NCBI GenBank assembly: GCA_002842735.1
Contig: PHEB01000011.1
Location: 7,369 to 71,368 of the forward strand
Origin: Alphaproteobacteria bacterium HGW-Alphaproteobacteria-7
GTDB lineage: Bacteria > Pseudomonadota > Alphaproteobacteria > Sphingomonadales > Sphingomonadaceae
Length of the DNA: 64,000 nt
Direction of reading: 5' to 3'
Made by a program: the position numbers and the translations under genes. Of the stretch, positions 54,105 through 62,808 are shown piece after piece. The notes beneath the pieces are model-generated. The model saw only the letters and a list, made by a program, of their open reading frames with translations, searched no databases and had not been told where the DNA came from. Each line of letters starts with the position of its first letter. The stretch's first letter is position 1.

Positions 54105-56753
54105 TCATCCCTCGATCCGGCTGAAATCCGCGACCCGGTGCACCGCATCGCGAAACCGCGCGAGCAGCGCCAGCCGCGCGGTGCGTTTGTCCGCTTCGTC
54201 GGCGTTGACAATAACCTCTTCGAAGAAGCGGTCGATGGGCGCGCGCAAGGTCGCAAGCGCCGCCATCGCATCGGCGAAGCGCTCTGCCTCCACAGCCTCG
54301 GCCGCGCGAGGGGCAGCAGCGGCAAGCGCATCGATCAGCGCCTGTTCGGCGGGTTCGGGGGTGTAGGATAGCGCCGCGCCCTCCCCGATCCGGGGAGGTG
54401 GCAGCGGCGCAGCCGCTGACGGTGGGGATTTGCCCCCAATGCCGGCGCTTGCGGCAGAGTCCCCTCCACCACCCTGCGGGCGGTCCCCCTCCCCGTCCCG
54501 GGGAGGATAGTTTTCCTTCTTCAAGATATTGGCCGCACGCTTGTAACCCGCGAGCAGGTTCGCACCATCCTCGGTCGTGACAAAGGCCTGCAGCGCTTCA
54601 GCCAAGACTACCACCCTAGATACATCATCCTGCAAACGAACATTGGGGAAATAGAAGAATTTCCTGGTTAGATGACGTTGCGATGGCTCCAAGCCAGGCA
54701 ATTCTATCTTTATCTTTCTGTTGTCGATGCGAACCCCTTTCGGCAGGAGCGCATCGATGAGGTCAGGTCTGATACCTTCGCGGCGAGAACGTTCGCGTAA
54801 TCGTTCAAAAACGTATTCGTTCACAGCATTTACGACATCGACAAAGCCAACAAACTCAAACCTTACGCCGCCAGTCTTACGGATTTGATCGGGGCACCAC
54901 ATAGGGCTACCGGCTTCATCTAATAACGCGGAAAGTAATGGGGGCTTATCTCGCAACGCCCAAATTTCCAATGATCTCGAAAGGTAGGCTGGACCATTCA
55001 CAAGAACGGACGGAGAAAGCAACTCACTGAGAAAGCCCCCGTCCAGAGGGTCTGATGCGAGAGATGGATGTCGATCAACCAGCCCGAGCGCGTGCAACCT
55101 GTAGTCTTCAGAAATGAGTTCTCTGAACGATGTTGTGACTTTCGCCGATAAAATTAATTCAATAATTGCGAGCGCCGCCCTGCGCAGTGCGAACGGATCC
55201 TTTGACCCTGTAGGCCTCTCGTCGATCGCAAAGAATCCAACCAACGTATCCAACTTATCCGCCAACGACACAGCCACCGTCACCGGCGCGGTCGGGACGT
55301 CATCGCCCTGCCCGACCGGCTTGTAGTGATCGCGGATCGCTGCGGCGACTTCCTGCGGCAGGCCTTCCTTGGCGGCGTAATATCCGCCCATAAGGCCCTG
55401 CAATTCTGGGAATTCGCCGACCATTTCGGTGACCAGATCGGCCTTGCACAGCCGCGCGGCCTGTTCGGCCATGTTGGCCAATTCATTCTTCGTCATGCCA
55501 GCGGAAGCTGGCATCTCGGGCGTCCGTGCGCTTCTGCCTGAGACCCCAGCTTGCGCTGGGGTGACGATGTCGGATTCAACCAGCCACCGCGCCAGCTTGG
55601 CAACGCGATCAACCTTGTCGGCGACCGTGCCCAGCTTCTCGTGAAAGGTGATCCGCGACAGCCCCTTGGCGTGCTCGGCGAGCGTTTTTTTCTGATCCTG
55701 CTCCCAGAAAAACCTTGCGTCAGATAGCCTTGCAGCCAGCACCTTGCGATTGCCATCAACCACCACTGCCGGGTCAATCGCATCAATATTGGCGGTGCAG
55801 ATGAAGGCGTTCGCCAAAATGTGAGTCCCCGCGCAGGCGGGGACCTCAGTCGATTGTGCGCCACTGCCTGAGGCTCCCGCCTGCGCGGGAGCTCGCGTAG
55901 CGACAAAATACTTCTGGTTCACCCGCGCGGTGAGCTGGATGACTTCGGGCGGCACATCCAGGAACGCCTCGTCAAAGCGCCCAAGCAGCGGCACCGGCCA
56001 TTCGGTCAGCCCGGCGTTCTCGATCACCAGCCCTTCGTCCGCCACCAACGTCAGGCCCGCGTCCGCCGCAGCCTGCGCCGCGCCGTTGCGGATAATCGCG
56101 GCGCGTTCTTCGTGGTCGACGATGACATGGCAGGCGCGCAGTTTCTCGGCATAATCGTCCGCGTTGCCGATGGTGATCAGGCCTTCATGGTGGAAACGAT
56201 GCCCCGCAGTTTCACGCCCACTGGCGATGCCACCGACCTCGCACGGCACCACTTCGCCATCGAGCAATGCGACAATGCCCGAAAGCGGCCGCACCCAGCG
56301 CAGGCTCTCAGTCGCAATCGACGCTGCGCCCCAGCGCATCGACTTGGGCCAGCTGAAGTCGCGGATGATCGCGGGGATCGCTGCGGCCAGCACGTCTGCC
56401 ATCGCCCGGCCCGGTTGCTCGATCACCGCGAAGTAAGTCATCCGGCCTTTGATGTCGCGCAGTTCAAGTGCGGCACGTTCAACACCGGCCTTGCGGCAGA
56501 AGCCATCAATCGCGGCATCGGGCGCGCCTTCAGGCGGGCCTTTGGCTTCCTCGCTCACCGCTTCGGTCGCCAGCGGCAATCCGCGCACGATCAGCGCAAG
56601 GCGGCGCGGGGTTGACCAGATGGTAAGTTCACCCACCGCAACGCCCGCCGCGTCCAGTTCACGCCGGAACAGCTTTTCCAGTTCCGCACGCGCACCCGCC
56701 TGCATCCGGGCCGGGATTTCCTCACAGCGCAGTTCGAGCAGGAAGTCGCTCAC
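54105..56753 (-). CDS. glyS: Glycyl-tRNA synthetase beta subunit, unusually long
   Basis: The beta subunit of the alpha2-beta2 glycyl-tRNA synthetase. It starts at GTG 56753 inside the glyQ stop (GTGA). The length is 882 residues, against about 690-770 usually. Canonical blocks [23 protein letters not shown], the catalytic-core regions and the C-terminal [24 protein letters not shown] are intact. The excess is three palindromic elements read in frame (54380-54506, 55495-55562, 55825-55892) and an AT-richer segment at about residues 530-720 (about 54590-55160), with no likeness to the usual GlyS region. No internal stop is present. Confidence 0.92.
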   Translation of the reverse strand: MSDFLLELRCEEIPARMQAGARAELEKLFRRELDAAGVAVGELTIWSTPRRLALIVRGLPLATEAVSEEAKGPPEGAPDAAIDGFCRKAGVERAALELRDIKGRMTYFAVIEQPGRAMADVLAAAIPAIIRDFSWPKSMRWGAASIATESLRWVRPLSGIVALLDGEVVPCEVGGIASGRETAGHRFHHEGLITIGNADDYAEKLRACHVIVDHEERAAIIRNGAAQAAADAGLTLVADEGLVIENAGLTEWPVPLLGRFDEAFLDVPPEVIQLTARVNQKYFVATRAPAQAGASGSGAQSTEVPACAGTHILANAFICTANIDAIDPAVVVDGNRKVLAARLSDARFFWEQDQKKTLAEHAKGLSRITFHEKLGTVADKVDRVAKLARWLVESDIVTPAQAGVSGRSARTPEMPASAGMTKNELANMAEQAARLCKADLVTEMVGEFPELQGLMGGYYAAKEGLPQEVAAAIRDHYKPVGQGDDVPTAPVTVAVSLADKLDTLVGFFAIDERPTGSKDPFALRRAALAIIELILSAKVTTSFRELISEDYRLHALGLVDRHPSLASDPLDGGFLSELLSPSVLVNGPAYLSRSLEIWALRDKPPLLSALLDEAGSPMWCPDQIRKTGGVRFEFVGFVDVVNAVNEYVFERLRERSRREGIRPDLIDALLPKGVRIDNRKIKIELPGLEPSQRHLTRKFFYFPNVRLQDDVSRVVVLAEALQAFVTTEDGANLLAGYKRAANILKKENYPPRDGEGDRPQGGGGDSAASAGIGGKSPPSAAAPLPPPRIGEGAALSYTPEPAEQALIDALAAAAPRAAEAVEAERFADAMAALATLRAPIDRFFEEVIVNADEADKRTARLALLARFRDAVHRVADFSRIEG
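54380..54506. repeat. Palindrome-bounded element inside glyS
   Basis: The 127-bp segment is bounded by CCTCCCCG-ATC-CGGGGAGG (54380-54398) and CCTCCCCG-TCC-CGGGGAGG (54488-54506). An internal hairpin CAGCGGC-GCA-GCCGCTG lies at 54402-54418. It is translated in frame into a Gly/Pro/Ala-rich stretch (PPRDGEGD ... PPPRIGEG) between conserved glyS blocks. This differs from the two-hairpin family of the other two copies. Confidence 0.8.
55495..55562. repeat. Paired-hairpin palindromic repeat inside glyS (copy 2)
   Basis: Two hairpins, ATGCCAGC-GGAA-GCTGGCAT (55495-55514) and ACCCCAGC-TTGC-GCTGGGGT (55543-55562), each have an 8-bp stem and a four-base loop. They are separated by a spacer with CTGCCTGAG near its end. 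The element is translated in frame as [11 protein letters not shown] ... MPASAG. Same architecture as 3500-3567 and 55825-55892. Confidence 0.87.
55825..55892. repeat. Paired-hairpin palindromic repeat inside glyS (copy 1)
   Basis: GTCCCCGC-GCAG-GCGGGGAC (55825-55844) and GCTCCCGC-CTGC-GCGGGAGC (55873-55892) are joined by an inner pair CCTCAG (55844-55849) / CTGAGG (55868-55873). The frame across it reads [11 protein letters not shown] ... VPACAG. The same PAQAG...PAxAG peptide pattern appears in copy 2, as expected if one element type inserted twice in the same frame. Confidence 0.9.
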
Positions 56754-57688
56754 AACACCCACCCCGGATATTTCGCTTCCCATTCGGGCGTCATCTTTTG
56801 CGCATAGGCCTCACACGAAGACCGCGCCAGATCGCGCACCCGTCCCATGTAGCTGGCGCGTTCCTGCACCGAAATCACGCCGCGCGCCTGCAACAGGTTG
56901 AACACATGGCTTGCCTCAACCGCCTGTTCATAGGCCGCAATCGGAACACCTGCGGAAAGCGCATTGCGGCATTCAGCCTCGGCTTTGGTAAACAGGTCGA
57001 ACAATGCGACTGTATCCGCCACCTCGAAGTTCCACTTCGACATCTGGCGCTCGTTCTCAAGGAACACCTCACCGTAAGAAACCCCGGCGGCGTTGAACGC
57101 CAGATCATAGACGTTGTCGACGCCCTGAATATACATCGCGAGCCGCTCCAACCCGTAGGTAAGCTCGCCCGCCACCGGCTTGCAATCGAACCCGCCCATC
57201 TGTTGGAAATAGGTGAACTGCGTCACCTCCATCCCGTCACACCAGACCTCCCAGCCCAGCCCCCATGCGCCAAGCGTGGGCGATTCCCAGTCATCCTCGA
57301 CAAAGCGGATATCGTGCGCGAGCGGGTCGATACCGATGGCGCTGAGGCTTTTGAGATAGAGCTCCTGAATGTCCGGCGGCGAAGGCTTCAGGATCACCTG
57401 ATACTGGTAATAATGCTGCAACCGGTTGGGATTTTCGCCATAACGCCCGTCGGTCGGGCGGCGGCACGGCTGCACGAAGGCGGCGTTCCACGGTTCCGGC
57501 CCCAGCGCGCGCAGGGTGGTCGCGGTGTGAAACGTGCCCGCCCCCATGCGCATGTCATAGGGTTGCAGGATCACACAGCCCTGCGCGCTCCAGAAGTCAT
57601 GGAGGTTCAGGATCATGTCCTGAAACGAACGAGCCGGATCGCGGGCCGGCAGGCCTTGGGCGGGCGTAAAAGAAGGGACGGCGTTCAT
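56750..57688 (-). CDS. glyQ: Glycyl-tRNA synthetase alpha subunit
   Basis: The catalytic alpha subunit, which binds glycine and ATP. It has 312 residues with [20 protein letters not shown] near residue 20, then [39 protein letters not shown] and [15 protein letters not shown] 57688 is used; ATG 57616 is a possible shorter start, since most homologues begin close to SFQDMIL. The stop overlaps the glyS GTG by four bases. Confidence 0.96.
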   Translation of the reverse strand: MNAVPSFTPAQGLPARDPARSFQDMILNLHDFWSAQGCVILQPYDMRMGAGTFHTATTLRALGPEPWNAAFVQPCRRPTDGRYGENPNRLQHYYQYQVILKPSPPDIQELYLKSLSAIGIDPLAHDIRFVEDDWESPTLGAWGLGWEVWCDGMEVTQFTYFQQMGGFDCKPVAGELTYGLERLAMYIQGVDNVYDLAFNAAGVSYGEVFLENERQMSKWNFEVADTVALFDLFTKAEAECRNALSAGVPIAAYEQAVEASHVFNLLQARGVISVQERASYMGRVRDLARSSCEAYAQKMTPEWEAKYPGWVL

Positions 57689-57832
57689 GGCGGCTCGCCA
57701 TGGCCGAACGCCCCCTAACCGTCAATGGTGCGATGCAGCAAGTGGTGGGACATGACATGGACAATGCCAAATGGCTTGCCGGATTGTCTTTGGCTGGCAA
57801 TAATCATTCATACGAGCTGATTGTCCACCGCG

Positions 57833-57864
57833 CTTGCCTTTTGGGTCATCGGCACAAAGGCAAG
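57833..57864. other. Inverted repeat between glyQ and the first TraB gene
   Basis: CTTGCCTTT (57833-57841) and AAAGGCAAG (57856-57864) are perfect 9-bp inverted repeats with a 14-base spacer. They stand in the 240-bp divergent gap 57689-57928, which otherwise has no recognised feature. The repeat could be an operator or a hairpin in the glyQ leader. Confidence 0.5.
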
Positions 57865-57928
57865 TCCTTACCCGTTTCTCAGACTGATTAAATCGCTGTA
57901 ATTTTATGCCTTGATGAAAGGAAACCCT

Positions 57929-58843
57929 GTGAAACTTGCCTCTCTCCTCGCCCTCACCGCTGCCCCTCTCGCACTGTTTGCAGGCGGCCCCGCGCTCGCT
58001 GATGACCACGCGGCGATCGAAGCTGCCGCGCCCGCAGCTATCGGTAACGGCCCGGCGATGTGGAAGGTCGCTGATGAAGACACCACGATTTACCTGTTCG
58101 GCACCGTCCACGTGCTTCCCGAAGGGATCGACTGGTACGATACCACCATCGCCGATGCGCTGACCGGATCGGATATGATCGTCACCGAAATCCCTATGGA
58201 TCCGGGCAGTGAGGCGCAATTGCAGCAACTGACCTTAACTACGGGTGTGCTGCCGATGGGCACCACGCTACGCTCTCTACTAACCCCCGAACAGACGACC
58301 GTCTACGAAGCCGCTTTGGCCAAGGTCGGCGTGCCACCGGCGGCCTTTGATCCGTTCAAGCCGTGGTTGGCGGGCCTGACACTGTCACTGCTTCCACTGA
58401 TGCAGCAAGGCTATGCACCGGACAGCGGGGTGGAAAAAGTCTTGCTCGGAAAGGCGGGTGACAAGCCGCAGGGTGCGCTGGAAACCGCTGAATTTCAGCT
58501 CGGCATCTTTAACTCCATGCCGCAGGATGCGCAGATCACCTTCATGATGGAAGCCGCCGACGGCATCGACGAAGTCAAGCCGATGCTTGACCGGATGGTC
58601 GCCAAATGGGCTGAGGGCGATGCCGATGAGCTCGCCGCGATCATGAACGAAGGGATGACCGATCCGGCAATCGCCGAGGCGTTGCTCTATACCCGTAACG
58701 CGAATTGGGCGGAGTGGGTGGACACGCGGCTCGATGAACCGGGCACGGTGTTCATCGCGGTTGGCGCAGGCCACCTTGCCGGGGCCAGGAGTGTGCAGGA
58801 TTACCTTGCTGAAAAAGGTATTGCTGTGACGCGCGTCAAGTAA
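57929..58843 (+). CDS. TraB/GumN family protein, secreted (paralogue 1)
   Basis: This 304-residue exported protein starts at GTG 57929, five to seven bases after AAAGGAAA; this gives the signal peptide M-KLASLLALTAAPLALFAGGPALA. An ATG at 57914 is possible but would add three charged or polar residues. The TraB/GumN domain has YLFGTVHVLPEG (GxxH motif) at about residue 50 and FIAVGAGHLAGARSVQDYL near the end. The family has a predicted metal-dependent erythromycin-esterase/TIKI-like fold; its role is unproven. The next gene is a paralogue. Confidence 0.86.
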   Translation: MKLASLLALTAAPLALFAGGPALADDHAAIEAAAPAAIGNGPAMWKVADEDTTIYLFGTVHVLPEGIDWYDTTIADALTGSDMIVTEIPMDPGSEAQLQQLTLTTGVLPMGTTLRSLLTPEQTTVYEAALAKVGVPPAAFDPFKPWLAGLTLSLLPLMQQGYAPDSGVEKVLLGKAGDKPQGALETAEFQLGIFNSMPQDAQITFMMEAADGIDEVKPMLDRMVAKWAEGDADELAAIMNEGMTDPAIAEALLYTRNANWAEWVDTRLDEPGTVFIAVGAGHLAGARSVQDYLAEKGIAVTRVK

Positions 58844-58862
58844 CCGGAATAACGGAATAGCA

Positions 58863-59786
58863 ATGAACTTGACCGGGGCCAGCATGGTGCAGCTTGTGCG
58901 AAGCAGCTTCACAACGATGCTGGCCCCGATCCTGTTGATTTGCCTCGTCGGTTGCAGTGATGCCCCCGGTGATGAGGCAGACGGCCCGCCGCCCAACCCG
59001 CTTCTGTATGAAATCACCAGCGCCGATGGCACGGTGGAGGGGTGGATGCTCGGCACCATCCATGCCCTGCCCGATGGCACCAAATGGCGTACGCCAGCGA
59101 TTACCTCTGCCATAAACGAGGCCGATTTCTTGCTGGTAGAGATTGCCGCGCTGGATAATCGCGCAGCGCTGGCCGAGACATTTGCCGCGTTGGGCACCAC
59201 GCCGGGTATGCCGCCAATTGCCGATCGTGTTCCTACCACCCTTGCCCCCGCGCTGGCAGATATGCTCGATCGTGGCGGATTGGATAGCGGCAGTTTTGCA
59301 TCGACAGAAACCTGGGCTGCGGCGCTGACGCTGGCACAACTTAGCGCGGAAGGCGATCCGGCCAACGGCGTTGACCGCGCGCTAATCGGCGAATTTTCCG
59401 GTCGTCCGGTGCGCGAGTTGGAAGGCGCGCGGGCGCAACTGGCAATTTTCGACCGCCTGCCCGAGACCGATCAGCGTGACTTGCTGACCGCTGTGATAAC
59501 GCAGGCCAGCGACGCGAAAGCACAGGCGGGAAAGCTGCGCCTCGCCTGGCTTACGGGTGATGTCGCCGCGCTTGAGGAGGCGACCCGCAAAGGCATCCTT
59601 GCCGATCCCGAACTGCGTGAGGCCTTGCTGGTGCAGCGCAACCGCGCATGGGCCGAGGCGATTATCCCGCTGCTCGAAGATGAGCCGCGCCCTCTGATTG
59701 CGGTTGGTGCGGCACATCTGGTGGGGGTCGAAGGGCTGGCAAGCCTGCTGCAAGCGGCAGGCTACCGCGTCCGGCGGCTGCCCTAA
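58863..59786 (+). CDS. TraB/GumN family lipoprotein (paralogue 2)
   Basis: This 307-residue protein has a signal peptide with lipobox LVGC (about residues 28-31), so it is a lipoprotein. The TraB/GumN domain has WMLGTIHALPDG and LIAVGAAHLVGVEGLASLL. It follows paralogue 1 by 19 bp on the same strand. The two are clearly homologous but divergent, so the duplication is not recent. They differ in membrane anchoring. Confidence 0.86.
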   Translation: MNLTGASMVQLVRSSFTTMLAPILLICLVGCSDAPGDEADGPPPNPLLYEITSADGTVEGWMLGTIHALPDGTKWRTPAITSAINEADFLLVEIAALDNRAALAETFAALGTTPGMPPIADRVPTTLAPALADMLDRGGLDSGSFASTETWAAALTLAQLSAEGDPANGVDRALIGEFSGRPVRELEGARAQLAIFDRLPETDQRDLLTAVITQASDAKAQAGKLRLAWLTGDVAALEEATRKGILADPELREALLVQRNRAWAEAIIPLLEDEPRPLIAVGAAHLVGVEGLASLLQAAGYRVRRLP

Positions 59787-59900
59787 ACAGGTTGCCATTC
59801 GCGGCACTTGCCTCTAAGGGCCCGCGCTTCGGCGCTCCGGTCATCCCTGGAGGCGGTGCGCGCGATAGTCTTTATTCACACGCATTCGAAAGGCACTATT

Positions 59901-60533
59901 ATGAGCGACGCTCTGAACCTGCCGGCTGAAGCGCGCGAACGGGCTGGCAAGGGAGCCTCCCGTGCAATTCGCCGCGAAGGTCGGACTCCTGCCGTGATTT
60001 ACGGCGGCAAGGAAGAACCCACCATGATCCACGTTGAGGAAAAGGAACTGGTCAAGCAATTGATGACCGGTCACTTCATGAACTCGGTCGTCAATCTTGA
60101 GATCGGTGGCAAGACCGTTCGCACATTGCCCAAGGATGTGGCGTTCCACCCCGTGACAGACCGTCCGCTCCACGTCGATTTCCTGCGCCTTACCGGCGAC
60201 AGCAAGGTCGAAGTGCAGGTGCCGGTGGTATTCGTCAACGAAGATGCCTCGCCAGGCCTGAAGAAGGGCGGCGTGCTCAACGTTGTCCGTCACGAGCTTG
60301 ATCTGCTGTGTCCCAACGCCAACATCCCTGAAGAAATTCAGATCGACGTTACCGGCAAGGACGTTGGCGATGCGATCCATATCAGCGAAGTCGCCCTGCC
60401 CAAGGGCGTGACCAGCGTGATCACCGATCGCGATTTCACCATCGCCACACTGGTCGCCCCGTCCGCGCTCAAGCGCAGTGAAGGCGCCGCGTCGTCCGAC
60501 GACGCTGCTGTCGAGGAAGCTACCGAAGAATAA
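59901..60533 (+). CDS. rplY: 50S ribosomal protein L25/general stress protein Ctc
   Basis: Binds 5S rRNA. It has 210 residues, the long (CTC) form with an N-terminal L25 domain ([22 protein letters not shown]) and a C-terminal beta domain ([30 protein letters not shown]). ATG 59901 is used; a frame from 59808 lacks similarity. An intrinsic terminator at 60560 follows. pth is the usual downstream neighbour. Confidence 0.96.
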   Translation: MSDALNLPAEARERAGKGASRAIRREGRTPAVIYGGKEEPTMIHVEEKELVKQLMTGHFMNSVVNLEIGGKTVRTLPKDVAFHPVTDRPLHVDFLRLTGDSKVEVQVPVVFVNEDASPGLKKGGVLNVVRHELDLLCPNANIPEEIQIDVTGKDVGDAIHISEVALPKGVTSVITDRDFTIATLVAPSALKRSEGAASSDDAAVEEATEE

Positions 60534-60559
60534 CCTAACACAGCCACCAACGGCTGATG

Positions 60560-60596
60560 AACGCCGGGCTTCGCAAGAAGTCCGGCGTTTCGTTTT
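60560..60596 (+). terminator. Intrinsic terminator of rplY
   Basis: AACGCCGG (60560-60567) pairs with CCGGCGTT (60582-60589), with loop GCTTCGCAAGAAGT, followed by TCGTTTT. It lies 27 bp after the rplY stop and before pth. Confidence 0.8.
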
Positions 60597-60622
60597 GGGT
60601 GCGGTATCGTTAGAGGGTCATC

Positions 60623-61195
60623 ATGCAAATCTGGGCAGGCCTTGGAAACCCCGGACCGCGCTACGCGCTCCACCGTCACAATGTTGGCTTTATGGCGGTG
60701 GACGTCATTGCCCACATGCGCGGATTTGGCCCGGTGCAGAGCAAGTTTCAGGGCTGGGTGCAGGAAGGCCGGATCGGCGGCTCCAAGGTACTGCTGCTTA
60801 AACCCGCCACCTTCATGAATGAAAGCGGGCGCTGTGTCGGAGAGGCGCTGCGGTTCTACAAACTAGGCACCGATGCCTTGACCGTCTTCCATGATGAGCT
60901 TGATCTTGCCCCGTTCAAGGTAAAGGTGAAACAAGGCGGCGGCACGGCGGGGCACAATGGCCTGCGATCGATTGACCAGCATTGCGGGGCAAGTTTCCGC
61001 CGCGTGCGGCTCGGCATCGGCCATCCGGGGCACAAGGATCGCGTGACCGGCCATGTGCTCGGCAATTTCGCCAAGACCGAAGAAGATGACCTCGCCGCGA
61101 TGCTCGGCGCCATCGCGGCTGAGGCGGAATGGCTCGCCAAGGGAGATGACGCGCGCTTCATGAACGATGTTGCGTTAAGAATGCAAGATAGCTGA
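60623..61195 (+). CDS. pth: Peptidyl-tRNA hydrolase
   Basis: Cleaves peptidyl-tRNA released by stalled ribosomes. It has 190 residues. Catalytic His is in RYALHRHNVGFM, with FMNESGRCVGEAL, HDELDLAPFKVKVKQGGGTAGHNGLRSI and VRLGIGHPG. The short gap to rplY is broken by a terminator, so pth may have its own promoter or depend on read-through. Confidence 0.97.
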   Translation: MQIWAGLGNPGPRYALHRHNVGFMAVDVIAHMRGFGPVQSKFQGWVQEGRIGGSKVLLLKPATFMNESGRCVGEALRFYKLGTDALTVFHDELDLAPFKVKVKQGGGTAGHNGLRSIDQHCGASFRRVRLGIGHPGHKDRVTGHVLGNFAKTEEDDLAAMLGAIAAEAEWLAKGDDARFMNDVALRMQDS

Positions 61196-61200
61196 CGCCC

Positions 61201-61707
61201 ATGCGCCGCGTGCTGATCATCGGCCCGTGCGGTTCCGGTAAAAGCACCCTCGCCCGCGAACTGGCACCGTTGCTAGGCCTGCCGCTGATTCACATGGATC
61301 AACTCGGATGGCAGGCTGGCTGGGTCGAGACGCAGAAGGCCGAATTGCACGCCCGGCTCGCCGAAGCCGTCGCGCAGGATGAGTGGTTGATCGAGGGCAA
61401 CTACGGCAGCACGCTCCTGCCCCGGCTCGAACGGGCGGACACGGTGATATATCTCGATTTCCCGATCACCCTGTGCCTGTGGCGGCTGATCCGGCGGATC
61501 GTGACGCACCGCGGGCAAGCGCGGCCTGATATGCCCGCAGGCTGTCCCGAACGCTTTGACTTCGCGTTTTTCTGGTATGTGATGAACTGGAACCGCGGCC
61601 CGCGCCCGCGCACAGAGGCCGCCATCGCGCCATGGGCAGGCAAGATCATCCGGCTTGAAACCCCAAGCGCGCTTGCACTCTGGCGCGAACACAATAACCT
61701 TGCGTGA
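61201..61707 (+). CDS. P-loop kinase-like protein (FlaR/topology-modulation type)
   Basis: This 168-residue adenylate-kinase-like P-loop protein has Walker A LIIGPCGSGKSTLAREL at residues 5-20 and a conserved GNYGSTLLPRLERADTVIYLDFP. Similar proteins are named 'DNA topology modulation protein FlaR-related' or AAA family ATPase; the substrate is unknown. It begins five bases after pth and is likely co-transcribed with it. Confidence 0.78.
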   Translation: MRRVLIIGPCGSGKSTLARELAPLLGLPLIHMDQLGWQAGWVETQKAELHARLAEAVAQDEWLIEGNYGSTLLPRLERADTVIYLDFPITLCLWRLIRRIVTHRGQARPDMPAGCPERFDFAFFWYVMNWNRGPRPRTEAAIAPWAGKIIRLETPSALALWREHNNLA

Positions 61708-61737
61708 TCCTGTTTCCGGTCACGAAGGAACCTGCCC

Positions 61738-62742
61738 ATGCCCCGTATCAATCGCCGTTCGCTGATCGCCGCCGCTGCCGCTACCGGCGCGCTGGCCGCA
61801 GCACCGCGCGCCAGTGCTGCTGCCGAACCCGTTTATCGGCCTGATGCGGACTATGCAGGGAAAAGCGTGCTCATCACGGGCTGCTCATCCGGCTTTGGGC
61901 GGCTGACGGCAGAACTGCTCGCGCGTCAGGGTGCGCGGGTGTTTGCCACGATGCGCGGCCTGCCCCGGCGTGAAGCGGAACAGCTACGCATCCTTGCACT
62001 GAACGAGCGTCTCGATCTGCACGTCATCGAAATCGACGTGATGTCTGACGATCAGATCGCTGACGGTGTGGCCGAGGCCGAGATGATCAATGGCGGGCCG
62101 ATTGATGTGCTGGTCAATAATGCGGGCATCGGCATCACCTCTCCGGTCGAAGTGCAGGACATGGAAGCCACCCGGTTGATGTTTGAAACCAACGTGTTCG
62201 GCGCGCATCGCATGGCGCGCGCGGTGCTGCCGGGGATGCGCAAAAAAGGCGCGGGCCAGATCATCCAGATTTCCAGCCAATTGGGCCGTGTAATCGCGCC
62301 CTATTCCGGGCATTATTCGGCCACCAAATTCGCATTGGAGGCGATGAGCGAACAGCTGGCCTATGAACTGGTGCCGCACAATATCGACGTCAGCATCATC
62401 CAGCCCGGCGGCTATCCCACCAAAATCTGGGTTAACCGCAACGGCTATTCCGGCGCGTTGAAGGAACGGGCGCAAGAACGCCATACTGATGGATATCCGC
62501 AGCTTGTCGCGCGCATGGGGCAGGAAGATGGATCGGGCCGCGGCGCTGATCCGATGGATGTGGCGCGCGCGATTGCCGGGCTGATCGCACAGCGCCCCGG
62601 CACCCGCCCGCTGCGCCTGCCGGTGGCTCTGGGCAACAAACCGCAAGTGCCAATCAACGAAGTCGCGGCGCGGGTGCAGACCGACTGGCTCGGCGGATCG
62701 CCGCTGGTCGGCCCGCTGGTGCGCAGCGTGCATGAGCGGTGA
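61738..62742 (+). CDS. Short-chain dehydrogenase/reductase with a Tat-type signal
   Basis: This 334-residue SDR begins with a twin-arginine signal (PRINRRSLIAAAAATGALAA, cleavage around ASA-AA), so it is probably exported folded with its NAD(P). The Rossmann motif is ITGCSSGFG, then VNNAGIGI and the catalytic YSGHYSATKFALE (Tyr-x3-Lys). Most SDRs are cytosolic, so the Tat signal is notable. The substrate is unknown. Confidence 0.87.
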   Translation: MPRINRRSLIAAAAATGALAAAPRASAAAEPVYRPDADYAGKSVLITGCSSGFGRLTAELLARQGARVFATMRGLPRREAEQLRILALNERLDLHVIEIDVMSDDQIADGVAEAEMINGGPIDVLVNNAGIGITSPVEVQDMEATRLMFETNVFGAHRMARAVLPGMRKKGAGQIIQISSQLGRVIAPYSGHYSATKFALEAMSEQLAYELVPHNIDVSIIQPGGYPTKIWVNRNGYSGALKERAQERHTDGYPQLVARMGQEDGSGRGADPMDVARAIAGLIAQRPGTRPLRLPVALGNKPQVPINEVAARVQTDWLGGSPLVGPLVRSVHER

Positions 62743-62808
62743 TGCCCTAGCCATTAGTGAGCGCGCTCGCTAAAGGCCGCGTTTTCCAGCTAGACAAGAG
62801 AACACATC

